Source: Erythrobacteraceae bacterium CCH12-C2
GTDB lineage: Bacteria > Pseudomonadota > Alphaproteobacteria > Sphingomonadales > Sphingomonadaceae
Length of the DNA: 64,000 bases
Direction: 5' to 3'
Assembly (NCBI GenBank): GCA_001556995.1
Contig: LSKF01000150.1
Location: forward strand, 44,673 to 108,672
A program made the translations under genes and the position numbers. Numbering within the stretch: position 1 is the first letter of the stretch; each line of letters begins with the position of its first letter. Positions 9,144-18,325 of this stretch are shown here, piece after piece. Below the pieces are notes generated by a model. The model saw only the letters and a list, made by a program, of their open reading frames with translations. It was not told the DNA's origin and did not search any database.

Positions 9144-10226
9144 CTAGGGCTCGATCACGATCCCCTTGGCCGGGTCAATCTGACCCGCGACCATCGCAGT
9201 AAAAACGTCACGTGCGGCAGCGAGGCCGTTGTGGCGTTCGATGGCGACGGTGCCCTCAGCAGCCTTGAGAAATTCGTGCCAGGCCGCAGCAACCAACTTG
9301 CCGCCCTCCTCGGCCCCATGCGCCTTGAAGAAGGCGACCGCGTGATCAGGGGCGAAGAACAACGCGGGCTTGGGGCCGGGCAGTGGCTCACCCGCGCCGA
9401 AGGTCGAACGCGCTTCGATGTGGGTCATGCCGACCAGCGCCGAATGGGCCAGTGCGTCCTCAAAATGGCGGTGGATGCTCCCCAGCACCGCGGCGTTCCC
9501 CGCAAAATCGACACTGACGCTCCGCACGACGGCGAGCCGGTCAATATCGTCATAGGCGATCACTTCGTCATACAGCCCGGTTGCGGTGACGAAGGCGATA
9601 TTGCCCTTGGAGGTCAGCCCGACCCGCTTGATCCCCGGCGAGGATTGCCGCGCCACGCTCGCCAGCCCCATCGCGGTCTTGGACGAGGCACTGGTCACGA
9701 CCAGCTGCTCGGCTCCGAACCAGGCTTCGGCGCGCAGGAAGTATTCGATCAGGAACCCGGTGCGGAACAGCGGGCCAAAGATCATCCTCTCCGCCTCGCG
9801 CGCCGGATCATGCTCGGGATCGGCCGCCAGCCGGGTGTAGCTGTTGTAGACCGGGCTCATCGGCTGGCGGTGGGCGGCGGTGTCGGAGAAGCCGCCCGGC
9901 GTCACCCGCCCCGGGATCACATCGAGGTGGCTCGCCATCGGCAGATAGCCATAGACCCGCTCGCCCACCGTAATGTCGGGGTGGCGGCTTTCGATCACCC
10001 GCGCATGACCCCACATCGGAACGATGCCCATGCGATCAGGCGCGGGGAAGAAGTCCCAATATTTGAAGCTGTCCCCGGCGACCGCATAGGTGACGTTATT
10101 GGCGGTGACCGAGAAGCTCTCAACGGCGAGCCGAACCGCGCCGTCCGCCAGCGGGGCGAGCGGCACCTCGGCCAACGCAGCGTCCGCAAGCGCGCCCTTG
10201 GACACGTGAACCTGAACGGCATTCAT
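9144..10226 (-). CDS. DUF2855 family protein
   Basis: A 360-residue protein of the DUF2855 family, whose members resemble zinc-less medium-chain dehydrogenases but have no assigned reaction. The N-terminal half (VTANNVTYAVAGDSFKYWDFFPA) resembles the GroES-like part of quinone reductases. The middle region (VVTSASSKTAMGLA) sits where MDR enzymes bind NAD(P), but the glycine-rich loop is poorly conserved. A role as an NADPH-dependent reductase is inference. It starts 28 bases after the dnaN stop on the same strand, so it is likely the last gene of the ldcA-fabD-fabG-dnaN run. Confidence 0.8.
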   Translation of the reverse strand: MNAVQVHVSKGALADAALAEVPLAPLADGAVRLAVESFSVTANNVTYAVAGDSFKYWDFFPAPDRMGIVPMWGHARVIESRHPDITVGERVYGYLPMASHLDVIPGRVTPGGFSDTAAHRQPMSPVYNSYTRLAADPEHDPAREAERMIFGPLFRTGFLIEYFLRAEAWFGAEQLVVTSASSKTAMGLASVARQSSPGIKRVGLTSKGNIAFVTATGLYDEVIAYDDIDRLAVVRSVSVDFAGNAAVLGSIHRHFEDALAHSALVGMTHIEARSTFGAGEPLPGPKPALFFAPDHAVAFFKAHGAEEGGKLVAAAWHEFLKAAEGTVAIERHNGLAAARDVFTAMVAGQIDPAKGIVIEP

Positions 10227-10254
10227 CAGCGATTCCCCTCCCTGGTGGCGGGGG

Positions 10255-11382
10255 TCACACCCGCATCGGCATCAGCACATAAAGCGCGCGGGCCTTGTCG
10301 TTCTCGCGGATCAGCGTCGGCGCGCCGGCGTCGGCGAGGTGCAGTTCGACCGTATCGGCGTCGATCTGACCCAGGATGTCCTTGAGGTAATTGGCGTTGA
10401 AGCCGATCTCCATCCCTTCCGAGCGGTATTCAGCGGCGATTTCTTCGGCGGCGGTGCCGTTATCGGGCGAGGTGACCGAGAGCGTCACCCGGTCCTGATC
10501 GAGCCCGATCTTCACCGCGCGGGTCTTTTCCGTGGCGATGGTCGCCACGCGGTCGACGCCGGAGAAGAACAGCTTGGGATCGACCTTGAGCAGCTTGTCA
10601 TTGGCGGTCGGGATCACCCGGCTGTAATCGGGGAAGGTGCCGTCGATCAGCTTGCTGGTGAGCACCACCCCGCCCTGCCCGCCGAGCGTGAAGCGAATCT
10701 TGCTGGCCGACAGATCGATGAGGACATTGCCGTCGAGCGCCTCTTCAAGGAGCTTGCGGAGCTCACCCACGGCTTTGCGCGGCACGATCACGTCGGGCAT
10801 GCCAGCCGCGCCTTCGGGCCGGGGCAGCGTGAAGCGCGCGAGGCGGTGGCCGTCGGTCGCTGCCGCCTTGAGCAACGGCTCATCTTCGTCGGTCACATGG
10901 AGAAAAATGCCGTTAAGGTAATAGCGGGTTTCTTCGGTCGAGATCGCGAAGCGGGTGCGGTCAATCAACTCGGCCAGCAGCCGCGCGGGCAGTTCGAAAC
11001 TGGTCGGAAGGTCACCCTCCACGATGATCGGGAAATCATCGCGCGGCAAGGTCGGCAGTTTGAAGTTGGAACGGCCGGCCTTGACCTCCAAGCGGTTTTC
11101 GCTGGTGGTCAGGCTAACCTGGCTGCCTTCGGGGAGCTTGCGCGCAATGTCGAACAGCAGGTGCGCAGACACCGTGATCGCGCCGGGCTGATCGACCGAG
11201 GAGGCCGACATGGTCTCAACCACCTGAAGGTCAAGGTCCGTCGCCATCACCCGCACCGAGCCGCCGTCGCTGGCGTCGATCAGCACGTTGGACAGGATCG
11301 GGATGGTGTTACGCCGCTCCACCACCGATTGCACATGGGAAAGGCACCGCAGCAGCGTCGCGCGTTCGATCATGGCCTTCAT
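10255..11382 (-). CDS. dnaN: DNA polymerase III beta subunit (sliding clamp)
   Basis: The 375-residue clamp that holds DNA polymerase III on DNA. The start MKAMIERATLLRCL, the segment VVERRNTIPILSNVLI and the C-terminal VLMPMRV are characteristic of DnaN, and length is normal. It is not next to dnaA, recF or gyrB here. It follows fabG by 164 bases on the same strand and precedes a DUF2855 gene. The gap to fabG may hold its own promoter; I see no convincing box. Confidence 0.97.
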   Translation of the reverse strand: MKAMIERATLLRCLSHVQSVVERRNTIPILSNVLIDASDGGSVRVMATDLDLQVVETMSASSVDQPGAITVSAHLLFDIARKLPEGSQVSLTTSENRLEVKAGRSNFKLPTLPRDDFPIIVEGDLPTSFELPARLLAELIDRTRFAISTEETRYYLNGIFLHVTDEDEPLLKAAATDGHRLARFTLPRPEGAAGMPDVIVPRKAVGELRKLLEEALDGNVLIDLSASKIRFTLGGQGGVVLTSKLIDGTFPDYSRVIPTANDKLLKVDPKLFFSGVDRVATIATEKTRAVKIGLDQDRVTLSVTSPDNGTAAEEIAAEYRSEGMEIGFNANYLKDILGQIDADTVELHLADAGAPTLIRENDKARALYVLMPMRV

Positions 11383-11546
11383 CGCGTGTCCCTATCATTC
11401 CTGTTTGTGGCGCATGCGGCAAAGGAATCGCCGTCAAGCGCCGGAAACTGCGCCAAACCTTAGCGCAGGCGGCGCGGCGGGCAAGTTGGTGCTGGCAACA
11501 GGGGGGATTGCGCTGGGGATAAGGGACAATCTGCGGCCCCTCGCGG

Positions 11547-12314
11547 TCACCCCAGCATCGCCATCCCGCCGTTCACATGCAGCGTTTCGCCCGTGACATA
11601 GGCCGCCTCGCGGCTGGCGAGAAAGGCGACCGCAGCGCCGATTTCGGCGCCCTCGCCCATCCGGCCCATCGGGATGCGGCCATTGATCGCGGCCTGCTGC
11701 TTCTCGTCGAGCGCGGCGGTCATCGCGGTGCGGATGAAGCCGGGGGCGACGCAGTTCGCCGTGATCCCGCGGCTCGCCACTTCCTGTGCGAAGGCCTTGG
11801 TCATGCCGGTGAGGCCCGCCTTGGCGGCGCAGTAGTTCATCTGGCCCGGATTGCCGGTGGCGCCCACAACGCTGGTGATGTTGATGATCCGCCCGAAACG
11901 CGCCTTCATCATCGGCTTGGCGCAGCTACGCATCAGGCGGAAGCTAGCTTCGAGGTTGATGCGGATCACGTGATCCCACTCCTCGTCCTTCATTCGCATA
12001 CCGAGATTATCGCGTGTGATCCCGGCATTGTTGACGAGGATGTCGATGCCGCCCAGCGTATCGAGCATCGCCGGGATCAGTTCCTCGACCTGCGTCGTGT
12101 TACCAAGATCGCAGGTGATCTCGACATGGCCGTCATGATCGTGGTGCGGATAGGTTTCGTTGAGCTCATCGCGAAAGGCGCGCAGCTTCGCCGCATTCGA
12201 GCCCGACAGTGCCAGCCGCGCGCCTTGCGATGCGAGCGCATGGGCAATGCTCGATCCGATCCCGCCCGATGCGCCGGTCACCAGCGCGTTCATGCCCTTC
12301 AGTGAAAACATCAT
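11547..12314 (-). CDS. fabG: 3-oxoacyl-[acyl-carrier-protein] reductase
   Basis: NADPH-dependent short-chain reductase of fatty acid elongation, 255 residues. The cofactor loop TGASGGIG is at 13-20, NNAG at 95-98, and the catalytic Ser148 (NITSVVG), Tyr161 and Lys165 (YCAAK) are present. The C-terminal GETLHVNGGMAML is typical. Its ATG overlaps the fabD stop by 4 bases, so translation is coupled. No acpP follows, unlike in many fab clusters. Confidence 0.96.
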   Translation of the reverse strand: MMFSLKGMNALVTGASGGIGSSIAHALASQGARLALSGSNAAKLRAFRDELNETYPHHDHDGHVEITCDLGNTTQVEELIPAMLDTLGGIDILVNNAGITRDNLGMRMKDEEWDHVIRINLEASFRLMRSCAKPMMKARFGRIINITSVVGATGNPGQMNYCAAKAGLTGMTKAFAQEVASRGITANCVAPGFIRTAMTAALDEKQQAAINGRIPMGRMGEGAEIGAAVAFLASREAAYVTGETLHVNGGMAMLG

Positions 12315-13249
12315 GCGATCTCCTTCGCAAAGGCCTCTAGATCGGCCATTGTCACGAGGCTCACCACATGGGCCTCCTTGTCAATCCTGTTGACCATCGG
12401 CGCCAGGACCTTGCCGCCCAGTTCGACGAAGTGCTCCACGCCGTCAGCACGCATTTGCAGAATGCTCTCGCGCCAGCGCACCCGGCCTGTGACTTGCTCA
12501 ACCAGCAGCGCGCGTTCGGCGTCAGGATCGGTGACGGCGCTCGCGGTGACATTGGCATAGAGCGGCAAGGTAAAGGCTTGCAGGGCCGTTCCGGCGAGCG
12601 CCTCCGCCATGCGCGCGGCTGCCGGGGCCATGAGCGAGGAATGGAAAGGGGCCGAGACGTTGAGGATCATGCCGCGCTTGATCCCATGCTCCTTGACCTG
12701 CGCCACGGCCCGCTCGATGGCGGCCGTGTGGCCTGAGATCACCACCTGCGAGGGATCATTGTCATTGGCGACCTCGCACACCTGCCCCTGCGCCGCTGCC
12801 TCGGCCAGCGCCTGCGCCTGAGCGAGATCGGCACCGAGCAGCACTGCCATGGTTCCCTCGCCGAGCGGCACGGCGGCCTGCATTGCCTGACCGCGCAACT
12901 TAAGCAGTCGGGCGGTATCGGCGAGATTGAACGCACCGACCGCGCAAAGCGCCGCATATTCACCCAGCGAATGGCCCGCCACGCAATCGCCCGCAGCGGT
13001 CAGTTTGATCCCGAAATCCTGCTCCAGCACCCGCATCGTCGCAATGGCATTGGCCATGATCGCAGGCTGTGCGTTTTCGGTGAGGGTCAGCTCCTCCTCC
13101 GGTCCGTCACGCATCAATACGGCAAGCTTCTGTTTCAGCGCCTCGTCTACCTCGCCAAACACCTCACGCGCCGCCGCGCTGGCTTCGGCGAGTTCTGCCC
13201 CCATGCCGACTTTCTGGCTGCCCTGCCCCGGAAAAAGAAACGCGCGCAT
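12311..13249 (-). CDS. fabD: Malonyl-CoA:ACP transacylase
   Basis: Transfers malonyl from CoA to acyl-carrier protein for fatty acid elongation. From ATG 13249 it is 312 residues with GQGSQ at 8-12, nucleophile Ser94 in GHSLGEY, and the QVVISGH segment. The open frame extends 46 residues further upstream, but that part is not FabD-like; GAGG lies 7 bases before ATG 13249 (an adjacent ATG at 13252 is equally possible). It is 30 bases downstream of ldcA and overlaps fabG by 4 bases. Confidence 0.95.
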   Translation of the reverse strand: MRAFLFPGQGSQKVGMGAELAEASAAAREVFGEVDEALKQKLAVLMRDGPEEELTLTENAQPAIMANAIATMRVLEQDFGIKLTAAGDCVAGHSLGEYAALCAVGAFNLADTARLLKLRGQAMQAAVPLGEGTMAVLLGADLAQAQALAEAAAQGQVCEVANDNDPSQVVISGHTAAIERAVAQVKEHGIKRGMILNVSAPFHSSLMAPAAARMAEALAGTALQAFTLPLYANVTASAVTDPDAERALLVEQVTGRVRWRESILQMRADGVEHFVELGGKVLAPMVNRIDKEAHVVSLVTMADLEAFAKEIA

Positions 13250-13281
13250 CATCCGACCTCTTATGGTTTTGGCGCGCGCCG

Positions 13282-14112
13282 CTACGGCTTTGAGGGCGGA
13301 CTGGCAAGGCCGAAGGGCACAACCCTGTTGGCAGAATAGTGCCCGATCAGCGCGCGGCCGAGATAGGGGATCCCTGCCCGCGCGCACCAGAAGCGGGCGA
13401 TCTCTTCCTCGCTCTGGCCGAATTCAACGTAGTTTTCCGGCACATCGGTCACCGCCCCTAACCGCAAGCCGGCCAATCGGGGAAGCGTGTTAGCGAGGTG
13501 AAAGAACAGGCGGTCGACGGAATAGAGATGCTCAGCCACTTCCTCGACCATGACGACATGGCCGGTCAGGTCGGGCATCATTGGTGTGCCCTGCAGCATC
13601 GCCAGCGTAATGAGGTTGAAGGCCGCAGCAGGCGTGGTGCCATCAAGGCTCGGTTCGACCCCGCTGGTATCCCCGGCGAGCCAGCGCAGCACCCGCCGGA
13701 TCGCCTCACGCCCGCCCTCGGATCGGGAACTGACCGGCATGTGGCCATGCACACTCTGCCCGATCCCGTTGCGATAGAGCGCAGCGAGCAGATAGCCGGC
13801 GTCAGAAAAGCCTACATAAGTCTTGGCCCGTGCCGCTGCGTTCATCTGCGCCACGGCCGCTTCGGCAATGCGGTTCGAGCCATAGCCGCCCTTGGCGAAC
13901 CACACGACATCGAAAGCGGGATCATTCGCACATTCGAGCAGTGCGGTCAGGCGCCGTAAGTCATCCCCGGCAAAATGCCCGGCGCGTTCGAAGCACTGCT
14001 CGTGAAAGGTGACCCGGTGCGCCGGAAACTCCTCCGCCACAAGCGCGATGAGCGCATCGCGCTGCTCGTGGGTGATCGGGGTTGCAGGGGCACAGATTGC
14101 GATATTTGTCAT
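13282..14112 (-). CDS. ldcA: L,D-carboxypeptidase (LdcA, peptidase S66)
   Basis: Serine peptidase that trims the terminal D-Ala from the cytoplasmic tetrapeptide during peptidoglycan recycling. In 276 residues I see the S66 pattern: nucleophile Ser103 in GFSDAGYL, Glu190/191 in VVMVEEVAE and His258 in IGHYSANRVVPFG, plus AKGGYGSNRI. It is somewhat shorter than the usual ~300 residues. It is divergent from the MurC/Mpl-like ligase (55-base gap), whose likely substrate is the tripeptide LdcA makes. Downstream lie fabD and fabG on the same strand. Confidence 0.9.
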   Translation of the reverse strand: MTNIAICAPATPITHEQRDALIALVAEEFPAHRVTFHEQCFERAGHFAGDDLRRLTALLECANDPAFDVVWFAKGGYGSNRIAEAAVAQMNAAARAKTYVGFSDAGYLLAALYRNGIGQSVHGHMPVSSRSEGGREAIRRVLRWLAGDTSGVEPSLDGTTPAAAFNLITLAMLQGTPMMPDLTGHVVMVEEVAEHLYSVDRLFFHLANTLPRLAGLRLGAVTDVPENYVEFGQSEEEIARFWCARAGIPYLGRALIGHYSANRVVPFGLASPPSKP

Positions 14113-14167
14113 GTCTCAGGACTAGGGCGCTTGTCAGCTTTGGCGCAAGTCAATAACCACGGACAAC

Positions 14168-15595
14168 ATGGATAACGGGGCCATCACAGGGACGATTGCA
14201 GGGCGTCCGCTTTTCTTTTGCGGCATCGGTGGATCGGGCATGATGCCGCTCGCGCAGATTGCCAAAGGTCTTGGGCACCCGGTTGCGGGTTCCGACCGCA
14301 GCCGGGATCAGGGGCGCACCCCAGAGAAGTTCGCCTGGCTGGCTGCCAATGGTTTCGACCTGTTCCCGCAAGATGGGACCGGCGTGAGCTCGCCTGACCA
14401 GATCCTGATTGCCTCAGCCGCAATTGAGGACACTGTGCCTGAAGTGGCGCAGGCGAAGGCGCTGGGATGCCAGCGAATGAGCCGAGCAGAACTGCTGGCG
14501 CTGCTGTTTAACGATGCCGGCTATTCGATTGCGGTCGGCGGCACGTCGGGCAAATCAACCGTCACCGGCATGATCGCTTGGATCCTGGAGGAGGCCGGGC
14601 ACGATCCCACGGTGATGAACGGCGCGGTGATGAAGAACTTCGTCACGCCGGAAAACCCCTTTGCCAGCGCGCGTGTCGGCCGTTCGCCTGTGTTCGTCAG
14701 CGAGGTCGACGAGAGCGACGGATCGATTGCGCTCTATCGTCCGACAATTGGTGTGCTCTTGAACGTCAGCATCGATCACAAGAGCATCGAGGAATTGCGG
14801 GCGCTCTTCGGCGATTTTCTCGCCGCGTCTGGGTGTGCTGTGATCAATCTCGATAACGGGGAAGCGGGTCATTTGCGTTACCGCAACCGCCAGCAGGTGA
14901 CCTTCGGGATTCAGGCACGCGGTGCCGACATCTCAGTTGAACCCGATTCAATCGATGCGAGCGAATTCGGCATTCGCGCCGCAGTGATCGACAATAACCG
15001 GCGCGAGGTGTTTCCGCTGATCTTGCCGATGCCGGGCATTCACAATCTCTCAAACGCGCTGGCAGCGATCGCTGCCACGAGCGCTGCGGGCATCGACGTA
15101 GGCTTCTCCGCCTATGCGCTGCGCAATTTCAATGGTCTCGCGCGGCGGTTCGACCTGATCGGAATCTCGCCGTTGGGCATCAAGGTGATCGACGATTTTG
15201 GGCACAATCCCGAAAAATGCGCCGCAACCCTGAAAACGCTGAAGGCAATGCCCGGCCGGGTGATCGCCTTCTTTCAGCCGCACGGCTATGGCCCCTTGCG
15301 ACAGATGGGGCGCGAGCTGGCGGAGACTTTTGCCCGGGTGCTCGGTCCGGACGACATCACCATCCTTTGTGATCCGGTCTATTTTGGCGGAACGGTCGAC
15401 CGCAGCGAGGGCAGTGAACGGATCGTCGATCTGATCAATGCCGCGGGCGGAAAGGCCGAATACATCGCGGCCCGTTCGGACTGCGCTGACAGGATCGTGA
15501 CGCTGGCCCAGCCCGGTGATCGGATCGTGGTAATGGGCGCGCGCGATGATACGCTCACGGAGTTTGCGCAATCGCTGCTCGCCCGCCTGCCCTGA
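14168..15595 (+). CDS. Mur ligase, MurC/Mpl-like
   Basis: ATP-dependent amide ligase of the Mur family, 475 residues. Domain 1 has the UDP-sugar loop GIGGSGM (19-25). Domain 2 has the ATP loop GGTSGKST (124-131), and VSIDHKSIEELR corresponds to the MurC central block. Domain 3 has ARRFDLIG and DDFGHNPEK. By layout it is closest to MurC or to Mpl, which joins recycled tripeptide to UDP-MurNAc. Two core motifs are atypical: GTHGKTT reads GTSGKST and DDYxHHP reads DDFGHNP. A canonical murC would be expected in a dcw cluster, not here. The divergent ldcA supports a recycling role, but the exact substrate is inference. Confidence 0.75.
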   Translation: MDNGAITGTIAGRPLFFCGIGGSGMMPLAQIAKGLGHPVAGSDRSRDQGRTPEKFAWLAANGFDLFPQDGTGVSSPDQILIASAAIEDTVPEVAQAKALGCQRMSRAELLALLFNDAGYSIAVGGTSGKSTVTGMIAWILEEAGHDPTVMNGAVMKNFVTPENPFASARVGRSPVFVSEVDESDGSIALYRPTIGVLLNVSIDHKSIEELRALFGDFLAASGCAVINLDNGEAGHLRYRNRQQVTFGIQARGADISVEPDSIDASEFGIRAAVIDNNRREVFPLILPMPGIHNLSNALAAIAATSAAGIDVGFSAYALRNFNGLARRFDLIGISPLGIKVIDDFGHNPEKCAATLKTLKAMPGRVIAFFQPHGYGPLRQMGRELAETFARVLGPDDITILCDPVYFGGTVDRSEGSERIVDLINAAGGKAEYIAARSDCADRIVTLAQPGDRIVVMGARDDTLTEFAQSLLARLP

Positions 15596-15630
15596 GCCTG
15601 TACCAGCGCGCGGCGCGCCATGCTTGGCGG

Positions 15631-15867
15631 ATGCTCGGCGTTCTGACGCTGGCGGTGGGCCTGGTGCTGGTGGTCGACCGGGTTTACGGCCATTCGACCC
15701 TCGCCTTTGCCGCGGCGATCATGCTTTTGGTGATCGCCAATGCCCCAATGCTGCGGTTCAATTGCCCGCGCTGCGGCAAAAACGCCTTCTTCCGCGGGAT
15801 TTTTGTGGTGCTATGGCCCAACCGGACATGCACACGCTGCGGCGAGGATCTCGATCAGGCGGCGTAA
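15631..15867 (+). CDS. Small membrane protein with C-terminal zinc ribbon
   Basis: A 78-residue protein with two hydrophobic helices (about 3-16 and 25-38), then CPRCGK and, 25 residues on, CTRCGE, a two-knuckle zinc ribbon. The frame stays open into the end of the preceding Mur ligase, so the true start may lie upstream with a non-ATG codon. I recognise no named family. It starts 35 bases after the Mur ligase stop and overlaps the convergent transglutaminase gene by 13 bases at the 3' end. Function unknown. Confidence 0.65.
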   Translation: MLGVLTLAVGLVLVVDRVYGHSTLAFAAAIMLLVIANAPMLRFNCPRCGKNAFFRGIFVVLWPNRTCTRCGEDLDQAA

Positions 15868-16667
15868 GGTGCCACCGGCGCGGGATCGATGGCGAACGCC
15901 TCGACCATCACGCTTTGGCTGTTCATGACCAGCGGTCCAAAGGCAGTCAGAAAGGCAACATCGCCGCTGTCGCGTCCGATGCCGATCTTGGCGATCTCGC
16001 TCGCGCCCGCCATGCCAGTGGGATCGACCAGATGCCAGGCCCCGTCGAGAAACACTTCGGCCACGGCATGAAAGTCGGGTGGGTTGACCCCGGGGGCATA
16101 GACACTGGCGATCCGTGCGGGGATCTCGCCGGCGCGCGCAAGGGTGATCAGCAAGTGAGCATAATCGCGGCATACGCCCATACCGCTATGAAAGGTGTCG
16201 ACCGCGGTTGTCTCGACTGTGCTCGCACCGGGTACATAGGACATGTGCCCGGCCACCCAGTCGCGGATAGCATGGATGCGGGCCCCGCCCTGAAGGGCGC
16301 CGAAACGGGCCTCGACGAAATCGGTGAACTGGTGCGAAGGGCAGTAGCGCGACGGCAGCAGGTATTGCACGGTCTCGCCCGGCAGGCGGTGCGGCGGCAG
16401 CGCCGGAAGGGCGGCAATGTCGCTGACCGGGCGCGCAATGCTGACTTCGGCGCTGTAGTCCACCACAAGACGGCCTTCGGCGCGCAGCCAGATGCGTGTC
16501 CCGATATTGTCCTGAGCGGGAACGCGAAACAGGGCATAGCAAGGGGTCACGGCGAGGTGACGATGGGTGACGCGCTGATCCGGCAAATCCGCTGCTTCCA
16601 CCTGCAACAGCACATCACAGGGCCGCGCGAACCAATAATCAAGCTGCACGTTGATCCGCAGGTTCAC
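15855..16667 (-). CDS. Transglutaminase-like cysteine protein
   Basis: A 270-residue protein with a bacterial transglutaminase-like N-terminal domain and a papain-like core. The triad is visible as Cys166 (GVCRDYAH), His200 (DFHAVAEV) and Asp215 (LVDPTG). Such proteins act as transglutaminases or cysteine peptidases; substrate unknown. No signal peptide is seen. It is 50 bases downstream of the GST gene on the same strand and ends inside the convergent zinc-ribbon gene. Confidence 0.85.
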   Translation of the reverse strand: MNLRINVQLDYWFARPCDVLLQVEAADLPDQRVTHRHLAVTPCYALFRVPAQDNIGTRIWLRAEGRLVVDYSAEVSIARPVSDIAALPALPPHRLPGETVQYLLPSRYCPSHQFTDFVEARFGALQGGARIHAIRDWVAGHMSYVPGASTVETTAVDTFHSGMGVCRDYAHLLITLARAGEIPARIASVYAPGVNPPDFHAVAEVFLDGAWHLVDPTGMAGASEIAKIGIGRDSGDVAFLTAFGPLVMNSQSVMVEAFAIDPAPVAPYAA

Positions 16668-16717
16668 GAGTCGCGTTCCAATCGCTGAAAGACCCGCGTA
16701 GCCGTGGGCGCGATCCT

Positions 16718-17368
16718 TTAGCCGGCGCTGCGCTCCAGCGCCAGCCGCCCCGCTTCTTCGCGCGCCATTGCCCGTTGGCAGGCCGACCGCCCGGTCAGGC
16801 GGGCGCGGTAGGCCTTGAGGCTGTCGGGCACACCTTCGTCGAGACCGACTCTCTGCGCTAGGATCAGCGCATAGCCGGCGCAGATGTCAGCGACCGTGAA
16901 GCGGTCAGCACACAGGAATTCGCGGCCCTCCAATCGCTGTTCCACCTTCACCAGGCGCTTGTGAAACCACTTGGCATAGGCCTCCCCCGCTGCCTGAAGA
17001 CCCTTGTCCTTCTCGAACAGGCAGAAGCGCATGTAGACGGTCTGCGGAAAGGTGATCGTCGCGTCGGCGTGGTAGGTGTAGTCCAGATATTCGCCATAAT
17101 CGCGCTCACCCGGCGCGATGGCGAGCGGGGTGCGGCCTTGGCGTGTGGCGAGGTAATGCGCGATGGCGCAGCTCTCCGTCATTCGGGTCTCGCCATCGAT
17201 CAGCAGGGGCACCGTGCCGAGCGGGTTGAGGCCCAGATATTCGGGCGCCAGAAATCGCGGCGGGAACGGCAGGATATTGAGGTCGATCTCAACGCCCGCC
17301 TCCTCCGCCGCCCAAGTGGCGCGCAAACCGCGCGAAAGCGCGCAGGTGTACAGGATCGGTCTGGTCAT
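16718..17368 (-). CDS. Glutathione S-transferase family protein
   Basis: A 216-residue soluble protein with an N-terminal thioredoxin fold (ILYTCALSRGLRATW) and the glutathione-contacting TESCAIAHYL segment (about 64-73), followed by a helical domain. It likely conjugates or reduces substrates with glutathione; specificity is not inferable. It lies 9 bases after the DUF808 gene and is probably cotranscribed. Confidence 0.88.
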   Translation of the reverse strand: MTRPILYTCALSRGLRATWAAEEAGVEIDLNILPFPPRFLAPEYLGLNPLGTVPLLIDGETRMTESCAIAHYLATRQGRTPLAIAPGERDYGEYLDYTYHADATITFPQTVYMRFCLFEKDKGLQAAGEAYAKWFHKRLVKVEQRLEGREFLCADRFTVADICAGYALILAQRVGLDEGVPDSLKAYRARLTGRSACQRAMAREEAGRLALERSAG

Positions 17369-17377
17369 AAGCCGGGA

Positions 17378-18325
17378 TTAGTGGGCTTTGTCTGCGCCGA
17401 CACCCAGCACTTTGTGCAGGACGAAGGCGATGATCGTGCCGAGGATCAATCCGAACACAGCCGACAGCGTCGTCGCCGTCAGCCACCCAAGCACACCGCC
17501 CGCCGCACCTGCCAGCTCATGCACCGCGTGCTCCGCGCCGTGGATCGGCGTATAGAGCCCATCCCACCCGAGCTTGTGCAGGCTGTCGACGACGATATGC
17601 CCGCCGACCCACAGCATCGCCGCCGTGCCGATGATCGAAAGCGCCACCAGAAGCTGCGGCACAAAGCGCAGCAGGAACCGTCCGAAAGCCTGCGCGCCCT
17701 TGTTGGCCTTCTGCGTCAGGTGCAGCCCGATATCATCGAGCTTCACAATCAGCCCGACCGCGCCATAGACCGCCACGGTGACGGCCACCGCCACCAGCGC
17801 CAACACCGCGCCGCGCATGACAAGGCTCTCGTCGGCAACTTCGGCTAGCGCAATCGCCATGATTTCGGCCGACAGGATGAAGTCGGTGCGGATCGCCCCG
17901 CCGACGCGTTCGTTTTCGAAAGCGACCGGATCGGTAATCTCGTCCTCCAGCGTCTCGCCGTGCTTGGCGAAACCGAGCTTTTCCATCACCTTTTCCGCGC
18001 CCTCGTAACACAGGAAGGCGCCGCCGATGATCAGCAGATAGGTAATCGCTTGAGGCAGGAATTCGGACAGGAGCAGCGCGCCGGGCAGCAGAAAGACCAA
18101 CTTGTTCTTGAGGCTGCCCTTGGTGATCTTCCAGATGATCGGCAGCTCGCGCGCAGGGGAAAGGCCGGTGACATAGCTCGGCGTAACCGCCGCATCGTCG
18201 ATCACCACGCCCGCCGTCTTGGTACCCGCCCGTCCGGCGGCCACCGCAACATCATCGACCGAGGCCGAGGCGGCCTTGGCGATCACCGAAATATCATCCA
18301 GCAGCGCGACGAGTCCTGATGGCAC
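17378..18325 (-). CDS. DUF808 family inner-membrane protein (YedI-like)
   Basis: A 315-residue multi-helix membrane protein beginning MPSGLVALLDDISVIAKAAS, the hallmark of DUF808/YedI. About six or seven hydrophobic segments follow (for example LVFLLPGALLL, ITYLLIIGGAFL, VLALVAVAVTVAVYGAVGL, LILGTIIAFVLHKVL). Function is unknown across the family. It is divergent from rpsF (205-base gap) and leads a short minus-strand set with the GST and possibly the transglutaminase. Confidence 0.85.
   Translation of the reverse strand: MPSGLVALLDDISVIAKAASASVDDVAVAAGRAGTKTAGVVIDDAAVTPSYVTGLSPARELPIIWKITKGSLKNKLVFLLPGALLLSEFLPQAITYLLIIGGAFLCYEGAEKVMEKLGFAKHGETLEDEITDPVAFENERVGGAIRTDFILSAEIMAIALAEVADESLVMRGAVLALVAVAVTVAVYGAVGLIVKLDDIGLHLTQKANKGAQAFGRFLLRFVPQLLVALSIIGTAAMLWVGGHIVVDSLHKLGWDGLYTPIHGAEHAVHELAGAAGGVLGWLTATTLSAVFGLILGTIIAFVLHKVLGVGADKAH

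Noticed and set aside
13250..13387. N-terminal extension of fabD
   Set aside because: The extra 46 residues overlap the end of ldcA and do not resemble FabD; a better start with GAGG lies at 13249/13252.
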